64,000 nt of DNA from JACMLD01 sp038229695 (GCA_038229695.1 JBBROE010000006.1:1-64000), one strand, 5' to 3'. Positions 1 to 9,323 are shown, counted from the first letter of the stretch. Translations and numbers: made by a program. The notes: generated from the sequence alone by a model not told the origin.

Positions 1-1036
1 TGTATACATGGCCGGTAGCGGCTGGCGTACCGTCCCGGCCGGGAAGATAATGGGGATAATCACCAAATGCCGTGTTGCAGTACATGACATCGTCCTGGTC
101 GAAGCCGGCCGGCCAGATGCCCAGCCTTCGTTCAAAATTATTTTTAACGGACACGATCATGCTGCTGATGTGCCAGTATTGCTGTTTGTTATCGGTAAAC
201 GTAGAACCATGGCCAGCCCCCCGGGCAAAGCCACCGGGCTTAAAACTCAGGGGGTCCGACTGCGGGGTAAAGGGGCCCAGCGGCCCGGTGCCGGCAATCA
301 CTCCATCCGCGTACCCGCTGAATTCGGTACCCGGCGCTCCGTATTGGAGGTAATATTTATCGTGGTGTTTGGTCATCCAGGCACCTTCGATAAAGGGATC
401 GAGAAAGGTATTGTCCATGTACTCGCCGAAGCGCTGCCAGCCATAGCGGTCCGGTTCCAGCAGGTACATTTCTTTGCGCGTACCGGTCGGCTGAAAAGTC
501 TTGCGGTCGAGCTCTATGCCGTACAGCGGGTAACGGTTACTGCTGCCATTATACATATAGAATTTGCCGTCGTCATCGGTAAAAAAAGCCGGATCCCATC
601 CCCCCAACGCAAAAGAATCCACCAGCGGTTTCCATGCATTGGCTTTGGGATTGGTGCTCATCCACAGGGTAAAATTGCTGGTATAGGTAGATCCGAACAC
701 CAGCATAGTATCACCCACAATCCCAACAGCGGGCGCACAGAGTTCATCATAGACACCGCCATTCCAGGGCCGCAGAAATTTCTTCGGGTTGAAGGTCCAG
801 TTTAGCAGGTCAGGGCTCACCCAATAGCCCCATTGATTGGTGGAAAAGAGATAGTAGTCCCCTTTATAATTTACAATAACGGGGTCTGCGGTGCCCCGGT
901 GCCGGCCCCATTCACTGAAGTTGGGGATGGGGGTATAGCCGTAGTCAATGTTGATAGGGTTACAATAGCTGGTTGGCTGACTCATCACCAGGTTGGCGGT
1001 CATCAGCAGCATACCGATCAGAATCGCTTTAAACAT
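1..1036 (-). CDS. GH43-family glycosidase, 3' end cut by window
   Basis: The reading frame opens at an ATG at 1036 and stays open to base 1, so about 345 residues are visible and the C-terminus is missing. The N-terminus (MFKAILIGMLLMTANLVMSQ) is a signal peptide, so the enzyme is exported. The three acidic residues expected of a five-bladed GH43 propeller can be read: Asp51 in GTADPVIV (base), Asp148 in GGWDPAFF (pKa modulator) and Glu217 in FIEGAWM (acid). GH43 enzymes remove arabinose, xylose or galactose side chains; the exact substrate cannot be read here. It is the last visible gene of the minus-strand polysaccharide locus, 66 bases after the MscS gene. Confidence 0.85.
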   Translation of the reverse strand, partial: MFKAILIGMLLMTANLVMSQPTSYCNPINIDYGYTPIPNFSEWGRHRGTADPVIVNYKGDYYLFSTNQWGYWVSPDLLNWTFNPKKFLRPWNGGVYDELCAPAVGIVGDTMLVFGSTYTSNFTLWMSTNPKANAWKPLVDSFALGGWDPAFFTDDDGKFYMYNGSSNRYPLYGIELDRKTFQPTGTRKEMYLLEPDRYGWQRFGEYMDNTFLDPFIEGAWMTKHHDKYYLQYGAPGTEFSGYADGVIAGTGPLGPFTPQSDPLSFKPGGFARGAGHGSTFTDNKQQYWHISSMIVSVKNNFERRLGIWPAGFDQDDVMYCNTAFGDYPHYLPGRDGTPAATGHVY

Positions 1037-1102
1037 GGGTAAAACTTGAGTGCCATTAAAGATAAAAACTGGCCGAAATCACTTTGCAAACAGCCTTTCC
1101 AT

Positions 1103-2005
1103 TCATTTATGGTTCACCGAAACTTTTATTTCCGGCGCATCTACGAGGCTAAATGTAGCAGATGCAAATTTAATTTCACCGTTGCTCATTTCCACGAGCT
1201 TTAAGATTTTGCTGAACAACGCCGTTTTCATTACCCGGCGTCTTTTATATTCCACCACATATCGCAGCGTGTACTCAACACTGCTATCATTGGCTATGAG
1301 GGATACCATCGGGTCCGTCCGGGCGTCTTCCAGGCGGTATTTGTTCTGCAGGACTGCCCACTTTTCCTTCGATTGTTCTGATAAATCACCCGCAACTTCC
1401 CTGCCTACAGTTTCAAACATTTCCTTGGCTTTGTCGTAATTGCTGCCGTACTGCAGGGGTATTTTTATTTCATCCCACAAAAACGGGAAATCTCCGGAAT
1501 AGTTAAAAACCGGTTCTTTAAAGACAAAACTATTGGCGATTAATACAATTCGGCCATTGTACAAATCCCCATTCACCCACTGGCCGGTTTCCATCAGGGT
1601 AGTGCGCAGGACACCTATATCCATCACATCACCCGTTATACCGCTAAGCTGTACGCGATCACCCGGTTTGTAAAAGCCATTGAACATGATAGCCAGCCAT
1701 CCCGCAAAAGACGCGATAACTTCCTGCAGGGCAAATGCAATGCCTGCACCCGCCACGCCCAGCGCAACGGTAAATCCACCAAGCTTATCGCTGAAAACGA
1801 TGGCAAGCAGAACGAGGGTAGCAGCGTAACCGATAAAGCTGCTCACTTTTTTTGCCGTGTACCGGCTATCATTGCCTTTAATTTTGGAAAAGAGATTTCT
1901 TTGCAGGGCCGTTACAATAATCCAAATCACGGCAAGGCCAATACAAATGATGGCGATTCTGCCGGCTAAGGGGCTTGAAAAGAAGTGTTTTATTTTATCG
2001 TCCAT
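1103..2005 (-). CDS. MscS-family mechanosensitive channel
   Basis: A 300-residue small-conductance mechanosensitive channel of the inner membrane. The N-terminal half carries three hydrophobic segments (about 15-35, 55-75 and 79-110). The third is the glycine/alanine-rich pore helix typical of MscS (VALGVAGAGIAFALQ), followed by the beta domain with NGFYKPGDRVQLSGITGDV. The C-terminal half is the cytoplasmic alpha/beta cage domain. The family releases ions and small solutes on hypo-osmotic shock. It sits 53 bases after the dioxygenase gene on the same strand, so it is probably co-transcribed with the carbohydrate genes. That could help export of osmolytes after sugar uptake, but this is inference. 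Confidence 0.9.
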   Translation of the reverse strand: MDDKIKHFFSSPLAGRIAIICIGLAVIWIIVTALQRNLFSKIKGNDSRYTAKKVSSFIGYAATLVLLAIVFSDKLGGFTVALGVAGAGIAFALQEVIASFAGWLAIMFNGFYKPGDRVQLSGITGDVMDIGVLRTTLMETGQWVNGDLYNGRIVLIANSFVFKEPVFNYSGDFPFLWDEIKIPLQYGSNYDKAKEMFETVGREVAGDLSEQSKEKWAVLQNKYRLEDARTDPMVSLIANDSSVEYTLRYVVEYKRRRVMKTALFSKILKLVEMSNGEIKFASATFSLVDAPEIKVSVNHK

Positions 2006-2058
2006 TGATAGTTGTCAGTTTTTAGACTGGTGCGTGCGGCGGCCTTCACCGGGTTGTT

Positions 2059-2886
2059 TTATTTAAGCGCCTGATCTTTTTCTTTTTCCAGGAAAGAAGA
2101 GTTGTCCGACAATCCCCCGGTAACCCATTTCAGCAACGCATCATCGGGAACAGTTTTGAGCGGTGCGGTGCTGGACTGAGAAGGCTCATTGTACGGAATA
2201 TTGGAGGCGCGGTTGTATACCGAAATCATTGACCAGCGCGAGTTATCAGAGTTATTGGCGGCCGACCGGTGCAGCAGGTTCGGGTGAAATAACAGGGCAT
2301 CACCCGGCTGCAGTTCTACGTAGACGAGCTCCAGCGTTTTCAAAGCCAGCTCCACATAACGCGCTGAAGCGCCTACCTGCTCACCGGTAAAACCATGTTC
2401 CACCCGGCCCATTTTATGGGATCCTTTGATCACCTGCAGGCAGCCGTTTTCGGTAGTCGCTTCGGTGATGGCGATCATAATCGACAGCATCTGGCCCGGG
2501 AAGAGAAATTCGTTTTTATACCAGTAGCCGTAGTCCTGGTGCCACTCCCAGGCGCCGCCCACCCGTGGCTCTTTTTGCATCAGTTTACTGTGGAAATGAC
2601 AAACGGCACTGTCGCCTTCCATCAGTTGGTTGGCCGACCGCACCATCTTCACGCTCTTGGTCAGCAGGCCATATGCGTCGTCGCCGGGCGTATACCACAG
2701 CGCCAGTTTTGTTTTTTTTCCGGCCTGGTCGTTTAAATCAAATGCATGATTTTTCATGCTGGCATCTTCGTGGGCAATGGTATACAGCTTATCAATAGCC
2801 GCTGTTTCTATGAAATTTCGTACGATAAGGTAGCCGTCCCGGTTGAAGGCGGCAACATCGTTATCAGTGAGTGGTGCTGGTTTCAT
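2059..2886 (-). CDS. Phytanoyl-CoA dioxygenase (PhyH) family protein
   Basis: A non-heme Fe(II)/2-oxoglutarate-dependent oxygenase of the PhyH family. The ATG at 2886 is preferred; a TTG at 2907 would add seven residues. With numbering from that TTG, the iron ligands are His123 and Asp125 (WHQDYG) and His213 (LLHRSA), and Arg224 (RWSM) is placed to bind 2-oxoglutarate. No signal peptide is visible, so it is probably cytoplasmic. Bacterial PhyH proteins hydroxylate varied substrates, and nothing here fixes this one. It lies 35 bases after a GH144-like gene on the same strand, which hints that it acts on a product or aglycone released by the locus. Confidence 0.85.
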   Translation of the reverse strand: MKPAPLTDNDVAAFNRDGYLIVRNFIETAAIDKLYTIAHEDASMKNHAFDLNDQAGKKTKLALWYTPGDDAYGLLTKSVKMVRSANQLMEGDSAVCHFHSKLMQKEPRVGGAWEWHQDYGYWYKNEFLFPGQMLSIMIAITEATTENGCLQVIKGSHKMGRVEHGFTGEQVGASARYVELALKTLELVYVELQPGDALLFHPNLLHRSAANNSDNSRWSMISVYNRASNIPYNEPSQSSTAPLKTVPDDALLKWVTGGLSDNSSFLEKEKDQALK

Positions 2887-2921
2887 ATGAGATGTATTTG
2901 AGTGCAATGTTTGGAGAAAGT

Positions 2922-4256
2922 CTATGACCCCGATCGCCGGAAGCCCAGTTTATTCAGCCCCCCTGCTATTTCAGGGCAACTCATAAACAGGCGCCACAGC
3001 AGGCCGCTGCGGTAATTTTCGATCATCACTACCTGCGGACCCTGGTCGATGGCCAGGTAGGATGTTGCATACCACTTTTTTGATTCATTAAACGCGTCGG
3101 TGAAGCCGTATTGACCCCAGATCCTGTCGCCCAGGTCATCGTAAAAATGCCGGAGTGCTTTCATGGAATATTCGGGCGCGTAGGGAAACGCAGAAATGGC
3201 AGCGGTCGGAGAAATGGTACCCAGGTCGTTCGTCGGTGAAAAGGCATTGTAGCCGTCATAGGTATCGCTGGCGGTGAGTCCCCAGCAGTTTGGGCCGTAG
3301 CCCTCAAAATGTTTGGGGTTGTCTACGCAATAATCGTGATTGATCAGGGTATGGTTAATGTTCTGTCGAAAATAATCCGCATAATCATCCTGCAGGCCAC
3401 GGGGATCAAGACCCAGGTAGGAATACTGGGAAAAGAAAAGTGGTCCGCCATAATCAAAACCCAGCGGCAGTACATGGTGGTAAAAAATTTTACCATTTTT
3501 GAAAAAGATACTCTGCGCCCAGCCGCCGTGGTAAACCGAGGCAGGAACCGGGTAGCGCTGCCCCGAGGCCGCGAGCACATACATGATCAGGCATTCATTG
3601 TAACCGCGTACCGGGAAGTTCATGGCCCAGCCGTTGTTGGGGCTCCAGTGCCAGTACAACACATCCTGGCCATCCCGGGTGAACCAGTTCCATTCCACAT
3701 CGTTCCATAGGCCGTTGATGCGGTTGCGGAGGTTGCGTTCTACCGGGTTGTCAGCAGCAAAATATTGCCTTGCGCACAGCAGACCCTGCATAAGGTAGGA
3801 TGTTTCTACCAGGTCGGCGCCATCGTCTTTCCGGCTGAAAGGGATCGTTACCCCGGTGGCGCCATTGAGCCAGTGCGGAAAGACGCCATGATAGGCATTT
3901 GCTTTGGCCAGGAATTCCACCATATGCAAAAGAAAGCGTGCCGCTGTGTCGCGGGCAATCCATTTGCGATCGGTGGCGGCAATGATGGCCATCACGCCGA
4001 AGCCGGTTCCCCCGGTGGTCACCACTTCATCCCCGTAATTATAGGCTACATTGCTTCGTTCCCGCGCCATGTGGCTGACCGGGTGGGCAAAGTCCCAGAA
4101 ATAGGTAAAGGTGGTTTTTTCCACGAGGTCGAGCAATGCGGTGTCTGATAGGGAAGCAGGCCGAACGGGTGCCTTGGCGGCGAACGACTGCTTATGCTGC
4201 GAAATACCGGCAACCGAACAAATAATGAGTACAAAGGCGAAAATTATTTTTTTCAT
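2922..4256 (-). CDS. GH144-type glycoamylase-like endo-glucanase, copy 1
   Basis: A 444-residue secreted protein of the glycoamylase-like family (PF10091), which includes the GH144 endo-beta-1,2-glucanases first described from Chitinophaga. The ATG at 4256 begins a signal peptide (MKKIIFAFVLIICSVAGISQ); the upstream TTG at 4268 is less likely. Family motifs are clear: TYFWDFAHPVS near 50, TGGTGFGVMA near 81, FPHWLNG near 126 and KDDGADLVETSYLMQGL at 143-159. Acidic residues at 144/148/151 and 221 (GYNECL) have the spacing I recall for the proposed GH144 active site. It is a paralogue of the next gene upstream (4329-6005) but lacks that protein's lipobox and N-terminal extension, so it may be soluble in the periplasm. 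It probably cuts a beta-glucan chain into short oligomers. Confidence 0.85.
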   Translation of the reverse strand: MKKIIFAFVLIICSVAGISQHKQSFAAKAPVRPASLSDTALLDLVEKTTFTYFWDFAHPVSHMARERSNVAYNYGDEVVTTGGTGFGVMAIIAATDRKWIARDTAARFLLHMVEFLAKANAYHGVFPHWLNGATGVTIPFSRKDDGADLVETSYLMQGLLCARQYFAADNPVERNLRNRINGLWNDVEWNWFTRDGQDVLYWHWSPNNGWAMNFPVRGYNECLIMYVLAASGQRYPVPASVYHGGWAQSIFFKNGKIFYHHVLPLGFDYGGPLFFSQYSYLGLDPRGLQDDYADYFRQNINHTLINHDYCVDNPKHFEGYGPNCWGLTASDTYDGYNAFSPTNDLGTISPTAAISAFPYAPEYSMKALRHFYDDLGDRIWGQYGFTDAFNESKKWYATSYLAIDQGPQVVMIENYRSGLLWRLFMSCPEIAGGLNKLGFRRSGS

Positions 4257-4328
4257 ATCCGTCAGCAAAGCCTGTTTTTAGCGATGTGGCTGTCGCCCGA
4301 AATACCCTTACAATTTACTATTTTATGT

Positions 4329-6005
4329 TCATAGCCAGGGCGCGGTAAACCCAAGCGTTTTCATCCCGGTTTTTACTTCGGGGCAGGACGTAAACAGGTT
4401 CCAGAGCAACCCGGTCCGGTAATTCTCTATCATCACAATTTCAGGCCCCTGGTCGATGGCCAGGAAGGAATCGGCAAACCAGGCCTCCTGCAGCGAAAAG
4501 GCATCGGCGAATCCATATCCTTTAAATAATTTATCGCCCAGTACATAATAGAAAAAACGCAGCGCCTTCATCGACTGTACCGGCGTATAGGGCAAAGAGG
4601 AGATAGCAGCCGTGGGTGCAATGACGCCCACGTCATTGGTGGGTGAACTGGCCGTATAACCATTGGGAATGTCAGATGCGGTAAGGCCCCAGCAGGAATC
4701 GCTGTATCCATAATAATTTTTTGGATTGGCAATGCAATAACTGTAGTTGATGAGGGTATGATTTTTTGTTTGCGTGGCGTAGTTTGCATAGGCATCGGCC
4801 AGCCCATTTGGGTTGATGCCGAGAAATGAATAGTGTTCAAAAAACAGGGGGCCGCCGGCCGCCGGACCTAGCGGAAGCGGATACCCGTAATAGCTGGTAC
4901 CGTTTTTCATGCTTCCACCAGATGCCCATCCGAGATCATACACCGTTTTAGGTACCGCATGGGTAGTGGAGGAAGCGCCGAGTACGTAGGTGATTAAGGC
5001 TTCATTCCAGCCTTTGACGGGCATGTTGATGGCCCACAGGTTAACCGGGCTCCAGTGCCAGAAAAGCACATCCTGGTTATTTTGTCGGAACCAGTCCCAC
5101 TCCACAGCGTTGTACAGGCTGTTGATATCGGCACGCAACGCCATTTCTACGGCATCGGCACCATTAAAAAATTGCCGGGCGGTGAGGAGGCCCTGCATGA
5201 GGTACGAGGTTTCCACCAGGTCTGCCCCATCGTCTTTCTGGCTGAAGGGAATGACCGCCCCGGTGGTTCCGTTCAGCCAGTGCGGGAAGGCACCGTGAAA
5301 TTTCTGCGCCGTGTTCTTTAAAAACGTGGTCATGGTTTGTATGCGGGTTAATCCTTGTTGCCGGGTGACGTAATTCCGGCTGATACCGGTTAAAATCGCC
5401 ATGATCCCGAAGCCTGTTCCGCCGGAAGTTACGGTTTCGCCGGAGCTGTTGCGCTCCCGCGCGAGACCGCTGACCGGGTGACCAAAATCCCAGAAATAGG
5501 TAAAGGTTTGCTGCTGTATTTTATCCAGCAGCGCATCATCGCTGATGAGCGGGAACTTGCGGGAGGTATCCAGCTGCGTGAGGAACTGCCGGCTTACCGG
5601 GGCAGACAGGCTTACATTCTGTGCCGATTTCAGGGTTGTACTGATGTTCAGTGCGAGTTTGGTGAGATAGGGTAACGGGCTGGCAGCCGATACCAGCACC
5701 ACCGAGTCTCCATTGCTGAAAGTAGCCGTGAAGGGTACCGCTGTACCGGTAGCGATAGCGGAAAGTGACAGGGCTGCAGGTACCGCGCTGCGCATAACGG
5801 GGGTGGACAGCTGCACTTTAAATAGGGTGGTGACCGGCACGCCGGTCTGGCCGTCAGCAAGTATAATACTCCCTGCATATATACCGGAGACGGTGAGGGG
5901 TGAAGAGGGGGTAACCGGTGGGGTGGTTGGATTGTCTTTTTTACCACAGGAAAAAACGCCGGTGGCCATCAGTACTATCGCTGCTATCGTTTTCAGTTTC
6001 ATCAT
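4329..6005 (-). CDS. GH144-type lipoprotein with N-terminal Ig-like domain, copy 2
   Basis: A 558-residue paralogue of the preceding enzyme. It has a lipobox (GVFSC, Cys20), a Pro/Thr-rich linker and an N-terminal beta-sandwich of about 100 residues (about 35-145, resembling bacterial Ig-like domains) before the catalytic domain. The catalytic part repeats the same motifs: TYFWDFGHPVSG near 170, FPHWLNG near 240, KDDGADLVE at 257-265 and a glutamate at 335 (GWNEAL). The lipid anchor suggests attachment to the outer membrane, possibly facing outward, to make the first cuts in the polymer. Its ATG overlaps the stop codon of the upstream FG-GAP gene by four bases (ATGA), which indicates translational coupling. 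Confidence 0.85.
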   Translation of the reverse strand: MMKLKTIAAIVLMATGVFSCGKKDNPTTPPVTPSSPLTVSGIYAGSIILADGQTGVPVTTLFKVQLSTPVMRSAVPAALSLSAIATGTAVPFTATFSNGDSVVLVSAASPLPYLTKLALNISTTLKSAQNVSLSAPVSRQFLTQLDTSRKFPLISDDALLDKIQQQTFTYFWDFGHPVSGLARERNSSGETVTSGGTGFGIMAILTGISRNYVTRQQGLTRIQTMTTFLKNTAQKFHGAFPHWLNGTTGAVIPFSQKDDGADLVETSYLMQGLLTARQFFNGADAVEMALRADINSLYNAVEWDWFRQNNQDVLFWHWSPVNLWAINMPVKGWNEALITYVLGASSTTHAVPKTVYDLGWASGGSMKNGTSYYGYPLPLGPAAGGPLFFEHYSFLGINPNGLADAYANYATQTKNHTLINYSYCIANPKNYYGYSDSCWGLTASDIPNGYTASSPTNDVGVIAPTAAISSLPYTPVQSMKALRFFYYVLGDKLFKGYGFADAFSLQEAWFADSFLAIDQGPEIVMIENYRTGLLWNLFTSCPEVKTGMKTLGFTAPWL

Positions 6006-9000
6006 TGAGTTGCGGGGCTAAAGAAAGTTAAAGATCCATTGTTGCGTGCCATTACGAGCCGCGAATTTTTTTTACCGGCATCGAGCCATTGCAGGTCGCG
6101 GACTTCGCCGGTAGCCGCAGGCAGTGTGCCGGCAGTAGTAAACACGCCGACTGCAGCATACCTGAAAATAGTGGGAAACAGCGCATCGTACCGGCCCTCA
6201 TAAGGGATTACCCCATAAAAGTTGCCCGCTGCAACCCAGCTGTTGCGCTGCGATGACGATGCAAAAGAAAATACCGGCGCCTCCTGGATTTCGCGGGGCA
6301 GATCACGGCGGACGAAATTTCCTTTCCCGTCATTGAGAAAGGCGGAAGAAGCCAGCGTTTCGGCTTTCCATTCCCGGTAACCGGCAAACAGGTCGTAAAA
6401 CATATACTGCACGGTCTGGCCGGCGACTTCATTATAGGTGAGGTAGGCTTTTTTCAGGACGGGCAGCGCGCGTTCCAGTTCATCCTTGGCCAGGAAGGTA
6501 TATTCTTTTCCCCCGATGGTATAGGTCATCACCTGTTCAATTGACCCGTTTTTATCAAAGTCCTTAACATATAATTTCAATGGTCCGTCCTTGCCGGCGG
6601 CCAGTTTTGAATTCAGTCCCCAGTTCCCGGCCAGCAGGTCAGGGTATCCATCGTTGTTGATGTCCGTAACAAAAAGCGTTTGCCAGAGACCGGTAGATCC
6701 GGTTACTGGTTGTGCAGTATATTTTCCATGGTGGTTGAAGTAAATGGTTACCGGGGCCCATTCGCCGGCGGTGACAAGATCGGGCCACCCGTCTTTGTTC
6801 ACATCGGTGAATACGGCCGACGTAACCATTCCCGCCTGCTGCAGGTTGAGCATGGAAGCAGGAGCTTCGGTGAACTTTCCGTTGCCGTCGTTCAGCAGCA
6901 GGTAAGACGGCTGGGGTATACCGTAAGCGGCTGCCTGGGCAAAGCCGCCGATAAAAAGATCGAGGTCGCCATCCTTATCCACATCCGCTGCGGCAACGCA
7001 ACTTTTGTTGCGAAGGAACGGCGGCAAGGCATCGGCCGGTGCGGCGTTGAGTCTTCCCCTGCCATCATTGAGGTAAAGCTCGTCGGCCAGGTTGCTGCTC
7101 CCATCCCCGAATTCATTGCCACCGCTGACCACGTACAAGTCGGGCCAGCCATCGTTGTTAGCGTCAAAGAAGAGCGCATCCACTTCTTCTTTCGCTGCTG
7201 CTGCGCGAAAAATGGCGGTATCGGCTGCTATAAACCCGCCGCCGGCCTGCTGCAGCATCAGTGTTCCCGGCTGCCCTGACGCACCGCAGGCATAAAAATC
7301 TTCGAGCCCGTCTTTGTTTACGTCGGCGACCGCCAGCTTTGGTCCGCGCGTGCTTTCCATATGAGGCAATAGGTATTGCACATTGAAATCGACAAAATCG
7401 TTTTCGTGGTGCGACCAGTCCGCGCCTTTGGGAGCAGGGATGGGTTGCAATTCCAGCGGGTGCGCGGGAAAGAAGGCAGGATAGGAAAAGCTGTCGATGG
7501 CATTCTCCTGGTTGACTGTGACAGCGCCGGCGGCAACCTGCCTGAGCAACTGGTAGCGTTGGTTGGGCCACACGATAAGAAGGCTGTCTGCTGCATGCAA
7601 ACTGTCCAGCCCAAAATGGAGCCGCGCTTCAGAGGCCGACTGGAAGCCACGCGTCAGCATAAGTTGCTGGTATTGCAGCTTACCGCCTGAAAAGAGATAG
7701 GCTTTTGCCCCGATACCATTACGGTTCATGCCAGCGCCTTTTAAGGTTAGCGTAAGTGCATTATTGTTTGCGGGTGCCGTGTTTTTTAGGATGACGGCTG
7801 GTGCGCCGAGGCAATTGATGATGAGGTCCAGTTTGCCATCGTTATTTAAATCCGCATAGGCCGCGCCGTTATAATATCCTTTCATCGAGCCCGTTCCCCA
7901 GTCATTGCTGACGTCTTCGAATTTCGTTTGTCCGGTGCCCCGGAACAGGAAGGGATGCGAGGCCCCATCCGGCATTTTGTCCAGGGTCTGGGCATCGTAC
8001 TCGTCGGAGCCATTGCGGTTGATTTTTGCCGCCAGGCTGGAGACGAACCGGATATAGTCCAGGTCTACCGGGCGTTTTACGATGCCGCTGGAAATGAACA
8101 GGTCCTTGTTGCCATCGTTGTCGAAATCGGCGAAAAGCGGGCACCAGCTCCAGTCGGTAGCAGATACGCCTGCCATCAGGGCCACGTCACTGAAACTGCT
8201 GCCGTTGTTGGTCTGCAGGCAATTCCGGGAAAACTGGTTTTGGAAGCCATTGTGCAGTATTTTGTATTTGTAGATATCGAAGTTCTCGTCGCTGCCATAG
8301 GTCTTTACGGTCTTTTCATCCGCGGGCAGCATGTCTACAGTGACGATATCCGGCTGGCCATCGTTGTTGTAATCGGCGATGTCGTTGCCCATGCTGAAAC
8401 GGGAGTAATGCCCGAAGTGTTGGGCCCCGCTTTCGGTGAACGTGCCATTGCCGTTATTGATGTAGTAGTAATCGTTTTCGTGGAAGTCGTTTCCCACATA
8501 TATATCGTCCCAGCCATCGTTGTTGAGGTCTGCCACGGAGATGCCCAGCCCGTACCCGAGGCTGCTTTGGTAGATGCCGGCGGCTGCGGATACGTCCGTG
8601 AATTTGCCTGTCGTGGCAATGTCGTTCCGGTACAACCGGCTGGCGGCATTCGGATCGAATTTTCTGCGGTTTATGGTATCCGTTATGTTTTCGTTGGGGT
8701 GATGGCTTTGGTTGAGCACGAAGCAATCGAGGTCGCCGTCATGATCGTAATCAAAAAAAATGGCCTGGGAGCCATAGGCAGCGAGTGCGAGCCCAAATTT
8801 TTCCGCACTTTCTGTAAAGGTACCATTGCCGTTGTTGAGATACAGTTCATTTCTGCCCTGCAGGCCATGTTCGCCCTGTACCGCGCAAACATAGATATCG
8901 AGGAAGCCGTCCCCGTTGATGTCCGCCATGGTGACGCCGGTGGACCAGTCAGCATTCCCGGCAACGCCGGCCTTTTCGGTGATGTCTTCAAATTTAAAAT

Positions 9001-9280
9001 CGCCTTTGTTGAGGTAAAGCCGGTTGCCGCCTTTGTGGTTGGCAGTGAAATAGAGATCGGTAAGGCCGTCGTTGTTGATGTCGCCGGCGGCTACCCCCCC
9101 GCCGTTGTAATAATATAAGTAGTATAGAATGCCGAATGCCTTGTGTTGTTCGGGGTTATTGATGAAACTGACGCCGGAGGAGGTAGGGCTGACTGCAGTA
9201 AAAAGCGCCGTATGCTGACGGCATGACAGTAGTACCGACAGAAGCAGTAAGAGAAAACCGGTTGACTGTATACGGCGCAT
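6002..9280 (-). CDS. FG-GAP/VCBS-repeat lipoprotein with ASPIC/UnbV domain
   Basis: A 1092-residue lipoprotein (LLSVLLSCRQ, Cys20). It is made of many repeats of the type DxNxDGxxDLY, for example GDINNDGLTDLYFT near 65 and ADINGDGFLDIYVC near 117. These are calcium-binding loops of FG-GAP/VCBS beta-propeller blades. A middle segment at about 505-600 resembles ASPIC/UnbV (AKAYLFSGGKLQYQQ, then TRGFQSASEARLHFGL). A second run of propeller repeats follows, so there are probably two propellers. These proteins often sit beside SusC/SusD in Chitinophagaceae, and their function is not established. A surface glycan-binding or scaffold role is my inference. The start is an ATG just beyond the terminator at 9297-9323, and the stop overlaps the GH144 start. 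Confidence 0.88.
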   Translation of the reverse strand: MRRIQSTGFLLLLLSVLLSCRQHTALFTAVSPTSSGVSFINNPEQHKAFGILYYLYYYNGGGVAAGDINNDGLTDLYFTANHKGGNRLYLNKGDFKFEDITEKAGVAGNADWSTGVTMADINGDGFLDIYVCAVQGEHGLQGRNELYLNNGNGTFTESAEKFGLALAAYGSQAIFFDYDHDGDLDCFVLNQSHHPNENITDTINRRKFDPNAASRLYRNDIATTGKFTDVSAAAGIYQSSLGYGLGISVADLNNDGWDDIYVGNDFHENDYYYINNGNGTFTESGAQHFGHYSRFSMGNDIADYNNDGQPDIVTVDMLPADEKTVKTYGSDENFDIYKYKILHNGFQNQFSRNCLQTNNGSSFSDVALMAGVSATDWSWCPLFADFDNDGNKDLFISSGIVKRPVDLDYIRFVSSLAAKINRNGSDEYDAQTLDKMPDGASHPFLFRGTGQTKFEDVSNDWGTGSMKGYYNGAAYADLNNDGKLDLIINCLGAPAVILKNTAPANNNALTLTLKGAGMNRNGIGAKAYLFSGGKLQYQQLMLTRGFQSASEARLHFGLDSLHAADSLLIVWPNQRYQLLRQVAAGAVTVNQENAIDSFSYPAFFPAHPLELQPIPAPKGADWSHHENDFVDFNVQYLLPHMESTRGPKLAVADVNKDGLEDFYACGASGQPGTLMLQQAGGGFIAADTAIFRAAAAKEEVDALFFDANNDGWPDLYVVSGGNEFGDGSSNLADELYLNDGRGRLNAAPADALPPFLRNKSCVAAADVDKDGDLDLFIGGFAQAAAYGIPQPSYLLLNDGNGKFTEAPASMLNLQQAGMVTSAVFTDVNKDGWPDLVTAGEWAPVTIYFNHHGKYTAQPVTGSTGLWQTLFVTDINNDGYPDLLAGNWGLNSKLAAGKDGPLKLYVKDFDKNGSIEQVMTYTIGGKEYTFLAKDELERALPVLKKAYLTYNEVAGQTVQYMFYDLFAGYREWKAETLASSAFLNDGKGNFVRRDLPREIQEAPVFSFASSSQRNSWVAAGNFYGVIPYEGRYDALFPTIFRYAAVGVFTTAGTLPAATGEVRDLQWLDAGKKNSRLVMARNNGSLTFFSPATQ

Positions 9281-9296
9281 GGCAACAAATTAAAGC

Positions 9297-9323
9297 AAAA
9301 AAAGGGCTGCATGGTTGCAGCCC
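9297..9323 (-). terminator. Intrinsic terminator after the SusC/SusD/LamG genes
   Basis: A perfect 7-base stem GGGCTGC / GCAGCCC (9304-9310 with 9317-9323) and a 6-base loop are followed on the minus strand by seven U residues (9297-9303). It lies between the LamG gene and the FG-GAP gene. Some transcripts probably stop here, leaving higher expression of SusC/SusD/LamG than of the enzymes. Confidence 0.8.

Noticed and set aside
8..805. Plus-strand 265-codon frame at the window start
   Set aside because: The minus strand holds a GH43 gene with all three catalytic acids; the plus frame has no recognisable features.
7928..9118. A 396-codon plus-strand open frame opposite the FG-GAP gene
   Set aside because: It mirrors the repeated GAT/AAC-rich codons of the minus-strand propeller gene, lacks any known domain and is Val/Ile/Gly-biased, as expected for an antisense shadow.
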